Shown here in pieces: positions 59,664 through 64,000 of a stretch of 64,000 bases of DNA. This DNA comes from Pseudoalteromonas rubra (GTDB taxonomy: Bacteria; Pseudomonadota; Gammaproteobacteria; Enterobacterales; Alteromonadaceae). The stretch's first letter is position 1. Each line of letters starts with the position of its first letter. The translations under genes were made by a program, and so were the position numbers. Under the pieces are notes generated by a model, which saw only the letters and a program-made list of their open reading frames with translations, ran no database searches and was not told the DNA's origin. The stretch covers positions 62,001 through 126,000 of the forward strand of contig NZ_PNCJ01000009.1 of NCBI RefSeq assembly GCF_005887115.1. The letters are read 5' to 3'.

Positions 59664-60014
59664 CTTATTATTCTTCTACTGAACTAAAAGCGGCTAGTAT
59701 ACATAAACCACACGAAAGAGACATAGTAGCAGCTTTAGCTGAATAAAAATTGTGAAAAGTGCCTAAAGAATACTTGTCGTTGCAATGAATTTGTCTGTCT
59801 TTTCTTCGATGTTTCAATGAGGAGGTAGTCAATATTAGTCCTGTTACTCCTCCACCAAACCGTGGTGAATAAGACAGCCACTAAATGGAAAGGCTGAGTG
59901 CATTATAAGTTGCTAAGTCAAACTTATGTTGGGACGCTGCATAATTTTCTGGGGCCTACAAAAACTCTTCTCAGCCGAGTGTGCACTGAGAAGAGCGTTA
60001 TTTACTTTGAGTGA
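59664..60014. other. Intergenic region of 351 bases
   Basis: This stretch holds the promoter of the EamA gene and, at its right end, the terminator of the second lectin-like gene (59965-59995). I see no supported gene or repeat. Confidence 0.5.
59965..59995 (-). terminator. Terminator of the second lectin-like gene
   Basis: CTCTTCTCAG at 59965-59974 pairs with CTGAGAAGAG at 59986-59995 around an 11-base loop. On the minus strand the stem is followed by TTTTTG, giving a normal rho-independent terminator 20 bases after the stop codon. Confidence 0.85.
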
Positions 60015-61961
60015 TTATTTAATGTAATACCATAAAGCGTTTTGTTCCTGAGCACTGAAGCGCTCATCCGCATAGGGCCAGACGTCGAACTTGACGTCGA
60101 ACTGGAACAAAGATGCGCCAGAGATCAGGTAGCTCTCACCACGTGCACCGTATTTGGTGCCTAAAGCAATATAAGAGTAGTCAAGCCCACTCAGGCTGCA
60201 GCCATTTTGTTCATTCTGCCACAATACATACGTGTCGTAAGGCGCTGCAGGACTCATAAGATTTGAAGTCTGGCTCAGATTGGCACAGTTACCATTGTCC
60301 AGCTTGGCCTTACTGATCATAGAAACGCGCTGGTGCTCATCTATGAACATCATACCTGTTGTCATATTATCACGTGCGCTTTGCCACTCAGTAGTACCGG
60401 TTACACCGATAGACTGAGGAACCACAGGGGTGACGCTGTTTAGCAATTCCAGCCCGTCTTGGTGACTGGCAACCAACATCCAGCCGCCACCCAGGTGGTT
60501 CATTTCACAATAAGCATCAAAGGCATCGTGACCACCCTGACCGTCTGGATCAACCTGATAGAGACCTGAGGCAGCTGACGGGTTTGCTGCTTTGATGGTT
60601 TCGCAGCTCGTGCCCTGAACGCTTGCGGGTGGCTCTACGGGATCTGTGATTTCACCTTTGACAAAGCCGCCGTAATACTCAAGCTCACTGATCACGTGAT
60701 AACTGTGTCCCTGAGTTGAGTCGATCTTCAAACGGATGTATTTGCCGACAGCAGGCTTACTGAGCTTAACGGTTTGATCAAGCGATTTTTCAAGTTCAAA
60801 AGACTCATGATCGATGAAGGTTTGGTTATCATATGAGACTTGTAACGTCACATCTTTAGGCCCCATTCCTGGGTCTGATGCTCCGCTGTACTGGACGATC
60901 CGGAAGGAAGTGATATATGCAGCCTGATTAAATGCAACCTGTAGCCAGTGTTTTTCTTTGACGGTTGAGATCCAAATCCCTTTAGTCACTTTCCCCGGAG
61001 AGTCACTATTGATCAAGGTCCCACTGTTGTAGCCGTCAAATCCGCCTGCGGTTTTGTGATGTGAGTGAGTTCTGCTGGCTGTATATGATGCTTCAGTCAG
61101 GCCATTGGTGCCCAACAGTGCAATATTGCCAAATTCACCGGTTTGTTCACCAGGTTCGATAATATAGTCAACCGGCGCCCTATAGCGCAATGACATAGGA
61201 TCAGAACCGTAACGGGTGTTGTCTTGTGCAAACAACTGGTTACCAATTTTAAGCAGGCTGGTTAGCTCAAGCAGGTGGGCTGTTTCTTGGTCTTTTGATT
61301 GCTCTTCCTGGATAAGTAAAGTACCTGGTTCTACACTCAGGCCGTCTTGGTTAATGGCTTCCTGACGCAGTGTGTAGTAAAGACCATCGGTGTCCAGTGC
61401 ACCGCGCTTATCCTGGCTAAACACCGCAAGGTAACCAATGGATTCTTCTCCATGTCCGTTACCGTCTTCTTGCTCCTGAAGCGTTACACCAAAAGTTTGG
61501 CTGGAAGCACTTGAAACGCGCAGTGCAAATGCATCGCTTTCATTTTGGGATTGCGCGGTCAGTAATACATGCGGTGTGTGCTCAAAGCTCTCTTTGAAGA
61601 ATACATGGCTGCTGCCACTGTGCATCGGGAATTTACCCGCTTCCCATACGCTGCCATCGGCCAGTGTGTGACGGCCTTTTTCAATAACAAAGAAAGAGAC
61701 CGACTCTTCACCATGCACGCCATCCAGATAAGGCCATTCTTTGAATTGCACATCGAAGCTGCTTGAGGTCACATTGGAAATGGATACAACACCAGCCTGT
61801 TTGTCATTCATGGTTGGTACAGAGGCGATAATAACCGGATCGGTATAGCCGTGTATGGCAACAGTAATAGGATCGCTGGAAACTTTAATATCCTCGATGA
61901 GGGTAAATGCGTTGGCCATTGACGACATCATTAAACAGCAACTCAGAGCTATTTTTTTCAT
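60015..61961 (-). CDS. Exported discoidin/fibrinogen-like domain protein, paralogue 2
   Basis: A protein of 648 residues with a signal peptide (MKKIALSCCLMMSSMANA). It has the same length and domain order as the protein at 51957-53906, and the two can be aligned end to end: VSISNVTSSSFDVQFKEWPYLDG in the first part, SGASDPGMGPKDVTLQVSYD and LKIDSTQGHSYHVISELEYYGG in the discoidin domain, and TCETIKAANPSAASGLYQVDPDG and HLGGGWMLVASHQDG in the fibrinogen-like part. Differences are spread along the whole length, so the duplication is not recent. The final region (SLSGLDYSYIALGTKYGARG) is also shared. Both genes read on the same strand, 6 kb apart. Confidence 0.85.
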   Translation of the reverse strand: MKKIALSCCLMMSSMANAFTLIEDIKVSSDPITVAIHGYTDPVIIASVPTMNDKQAGVVSISNVTSSSFDVQFKEWPYLDGVHGEESVSFFVIEKGRHTLADGSVWEAGKFPMHSGSSHVFFKESFEHTPHVLLTAQSQNESDAFALRVSSASSQTFGVTLQEQEDGNGHGEESIGYLAVFSQDKRGALDTDGLYYTLRQEAINQDGLSVEPGTLLIQEEQSKDQETAHLLELTSLLKIGNQLFAQDNTRYGSDPMSLRYRAPVDYIIEPGEQTGEFGNIALLGTNGLTEASYTASRTHSHHKTAGGFDGYNSGTLINSDSPGKVTKGIWISTVKEKHWLQVAFNQAAYITSFRIVQYSGASDPGMGPKDVTLQVSYDNQTFIDHESFELEKSLDQTVKLSKPAVGKYIRLKIDSTQGHSYHVISELEYYGGFVKGEITDPVEPPASVQGTSCETIKAANPSAASGLYQVDPDGQGGHDAFDAYCEMNHLGGGWMLVASHQDGLELLNSVTPVVPQSIGVTGTTEWQSARDNMTTGMMFIDEHQRVSMISKAKLDNGNCANLSQTSNLMSPAAPYDTYVLWQNEQNGCSLSGLDYSYIALGTKYGARGESYLISGASLFQFDVKFDVWPYADERFSAQEQNALWYYIK

Positions 61962-62128
61962 TAATTCATTCCTTTTATGAGAGTCTAATCGGGCGATTAG
62001 ACATAAAATATTCTATCGCCTATACATGGTACAAAACAAGGAACTAAATCAAGTTTGGAGCATAAGTGATTAACCTTTATGCTATTTTCGGTATTTTTTT
62101 GCCGGTAATTTGGGGTTAAGTGGTTAAA

Positions 62129-62154
62129 AGTGAGTCTCAGTAATAAGACTCACT
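62129..62154 (-). terminator. Terminator of the flavin-reductase-like gene
   Basis: AGTGAGTCT at 62129-62137 and AGACTCACT at 62146-62154 form a 9-base stem with an 8-base loop, 24 bases beyond the stop codon. On the minus strand it is followed by TTTTAACC. Confidence 0.75.
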
Positions 62155-62178
62155 GAAGAGGAAGGATAGAAGAGCAGC

Positions 62179-62793
62179 TTATTCCGGTCTTGTCTTGGTA
62201 TACGGAGCAGTTATTCCTGAATACTCTGCACTGCCAAGGCGCGCCAGAGGGGCGGCTTTATCAGCGTGTACTTTTATACGCTGTTTTTGATCCAGCTCGG
62301 TGACTCTATCGCTCAGATACAAGCTGATTATTTTCACAAATACCAGATTTTGCGGCGTATCGCCAATCTCCTGTACTTCATACAGTTCACAGCCGTAGGC
62401 AATATCGCAGTGGGCGATCCGCGGCATTGAAAAGCCGTTAAATTCAGCAAGCGCTATGTTGTTTGCTGTGACTTCTGATTCGCCATGGGGCAAGGTTGCG
62501 GCAGTCTGAGTCACTAGCTCAGCGTCGTGTTCTGAGGCGATGTGGATCACACATCGGCGTGTCGCTTGGATGTTTATGACTGTATCTTTAATCTCACCTG
62601 TCGGCTTTTTTCCGGCTGAAAACATCAATAAAGGCGGTGCACTGGACACCGCCGTAAAATAAGAAAAGGGTGCCAGGTTATAGTTTTGAGCACCGGACTC
62701 GGTAAGCACCCAGGCTATCGGCCTAGGGATCACTGTTTGAGTCATCAGGTGATAAATCTGGGTGGGCGAAAAGTCAGCAAAGTTCAGTTCCAT
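62179..62793 (-). CDS. Flavin reductase-like (FMN-binding split barrel) protein
   Basis: A protein of 204 residues from the ATG at 62793; the frame is open 52 codons further upstream, but the family motif begins only at MELNFADFSPTQIYHLM. Blocks typical of flavin reductase-like domains are VIPRPIAWVLTESGAQNYNLAPFSYFTAVSSAPPLLMFSAG, KDTVINIQATRRCVIHI, and LVFVKIISLYLSD. These bind FMN; the family contains NAD(P)H:flavin reductases and related proteins. The ribosome binding site is weak. It is divergent from the HDAC-like gene with a gap of 105 bases. Confidence 0.85.
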   Translation of the reverse strand: MELNFADFSPTQIYHLMTQTVIPRPIAWVLTESGAQNYNLAPFSYFTAVSSAPPLLMFSAGKKPTGEIKDTVINIQATRRCVIHIASEHDAELVTQTAATLPHGESEVTANNIALAEFNGFSMPRIAHCDIAYGCELYEVQEIGDTPQNLVFVKIISLYLSDRVTELDQKQRIKVHADKAAPLARLGSAEYSGITAPYTKTRPE

Positions 62794-62898
62794 AAAACAC
62801 AAGTACGCAAAGTTAAGGGACAACCATGGTGCCACACTAACGATTGGGTGGAAAGATGGGTTACACTCACGCCATCCGTGTTTTGTATCGTTTTGGAT

Positions 62899-63822
62899 AT
62901 GTATATAAATCGCCAACCTCTTAATACCAGTCTGCCTTTGGTGTATCACCCCAACTATTCATTTAGTTTTGACCCGACGCACCGCTTTGTAATGAGTAAA
63001 TTCGCTAATTTATATCAACAGGTGAAGGCAATGGGATTGATTGGTGATAATGTGCATCAGCCTCAATTGGGCTCGCCAGAGCCACTGGAATCGGTCCATT
63101 GTGACACCTACCTGTGGGACCTTTGGCATAACCAACTTTGTGGGAAAGCCATGCGGCGTATTGGTCTGCCCTGGTCTGAGCAGCTGATGGCAAGGACGTT
63201 TACTGCACCGCTTGGCACACTCAAAACGGCTGAACTGGCTTTACAACATGGTGTGGCTTGTCACCTTGCTGGCGGCACTCACCATGCACACTATGATTTT
63301 GGCTCCGGTTACTGCATGGTGAATGACCTGGCATTTACTTCTACAACCCTGATTGAGCAGGGTAAGGTCGATAATGTACTGATCTTTGATCTCGATGTTC
63401 ATCAGGGTGATGGCACAGCAGCTATGTTAAAGCATCACCCTTATGTGTTTACCTGCTCCATCCATTGCGAAAAGAATTTCCCGTTTAGAAAGCACAGCAG
63501 TGACCTGGATATTGGTCTTGCGAACAACCTAAAGGACGCAGACTATCTCTGTATTGTAGAAGACACTCTGAAAGGCTTGCTCGAAGACGTAAATCCAGAT
63601 CTGGTACTGTATGACGCCGGTGTGGATATCTGGGAGCACGATGGTCTGGGCAAGCTGGATATCAGCTGGCGCGGTCTGGAACAGCGCGATGCTCTGGTAC
63701 TTAAAACCTGCCAGCAAGCAGGCATCCCGATTGCAACCGTGATCGGCGGTGGCTACGACAAAGACCATTTACGTCTGGCTCAACGTCATGCCATTGTGGT
63801 TGAGCAGGCGGCGTTACTCTAG
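62899..63822 (+). CDS. Histone deacetylase-family amidohydrolase
   Basis: A protein of 307 residues from the ATG at 62899; the frame is open further upstream but only as the shadow of the divergent gene. It shows HDAC/AcuC/AphA blocks: LVYHPNYSFSFDPTHRFVMSK, LAGGTHHAHYDFGSGYCMVND (His-His dyad), VDNVLIFDLDVHQGDGTA (Asp-x-His zinc ligands) and YDAGVDIWEHDGLG with a third ligand Asp. VIGGGYDKD near the end supplies the conserved Gly loop. Bacterial members deacetylate acetylated polyamines, acetyl-CoA synthetase or other amides. The substrate is not known. No signal peptide is present. Confidence 0.92.
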   Translation: MYINRQPLNTSLPLVYHPNYSFSFDPTHRFVMSKFANLYQQVKAMGLIGDNVHQPQLGSPEPLESVHCDTYLWDLWHNQLCGKAMRRIGLPWSEQLMARTFTAPLGTLKTAELALQHGVACHLAGGTHHAHYDFGSGYCMVNDLAFTSTTLIEQGKVDNVLIFDLDVHQGDGTAAMLKHHPYVFTCSIHCEKNFPFRKHSSDLDIGLANNLKDADYLCIVEDTLKGLLEDVNPDLVLYDAGVDIWEHDGLGKLDISWRGLEQRDALVLKTCQQAGIPIATVIGGGYDKDHLRLAQRHAIVVEQAALL

Positions 63823-64000
63823 GTTAAATGTAATTACCACTACTAGCTTTGCTGTGTTGACGTTATGGAGGGGCAAGATAGCAGGTAGGCAAGATGTTCG
63901 GCAGGTTTTATTTTGCTCACCGAGTGCTATGAATAGCGTTAAAGACGGGAAGAAGAGCGTCAAAAGTCGCTTCTAGCTTCCCTGAAAAATCCGCCTCGAA

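Noticed and set aside
1..64000. tRNA, rRNA, CRISPR arrays, insertion sequences or prophage genes
   Set aside because: No cloverleaf-like sequence, repeat array, transposase or phage structural gene was seen on either strand.

Overview
The window looks like chromosomal DNA of a marine gammaproteobacterium of the Alteromonadales, most likely Pseudoalteromonas or a close relative. This is inferred from gene content: many exported hydrolases and lectin-like proteins, a trypsin with a GlyGly-CTERM-like tail, YqiJ/YqiK, YiaA and CreA homologues, an EntF-like NRPS, and several TTG starts with good ribosome binding sites. I found no tRNA, rRNA, CRISPR array or insertion sequence. No marker gene fixes the species.

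Layout. (1) 1-4.2 kb: an accessory left end with the 3' part of a PAAR-like (DUF4280) spike gene, a small basic toxin candidate, an AT-rich candidate immunity gene, and a membrane protein whose C-terminus resembles pesticin-type muramidases. This looks like the end of a contractile-injection effector island. An AraC-type regulator converges on it. (2) 4.9-13.8 kb: a PhzF-like isomerase, an exported S9 peptidase, an exported prephenate dehydratase/chorismate mutase fusion, a LamG-type exported protein and a multidomain trypsin. (3) 14-18 kb: a one-module NRPS (C-A-PCP-TE) whose thioesterase has Cys as nucleophile. (4) 18.3-29.2 kb: a 1348-residue lipoprotein, a Na/Pi cotransporter, a DUF2306 membrane protein divergent from a membrane-bound AraC regulator, a decayed M23 peptidase relic, a beta-helix protein and an EEP-type nuclease. 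(5) 29.3-33.5 kb: CreA, an exported DUF3857/transglutaminase protein translationally coupled to a TPR-like lipoprotein, and a GNAT. (6) 33.5-46.8 kb: a DUF4153 membrane protein, then yqiJ, flotillin-like yqiK and a 1927-residue DUF3686-type AAA ATPase. A convergent three-gene operon (small exported protein, DUF2145, YiaA) diverges from an XRE-type regulator. (7) 47.2-51.9 kb: a diguanylate cyclase, an exported lipase-like protein with a membrane-anchored partner, a GNAT and a GRAM/PH-like protein. (8) 52-62 kb: two paralogous exported proteins (discoidin plus fibrinogen-like domains) flank a di-haem peroxidase overlapping a hybrid histidine kinase, a small exported protein, a DUF2237 protein and an EamA transporter. 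(9) 62.2-63.8 kb: a flavin-reductase-like protein divergent from an HDAC-family deacetylase.

The best candidates for undescribed biology are the SPFH/giant-ATPase operon with its facing operon, the left-edge effector island, the exported PDT-chorismate mutase fusion, the Cys-thioesterase NRPS, and the peroxidase-kinase pair between the lectin paralogues. All family calls are read by eye from motifs. No database search was run.
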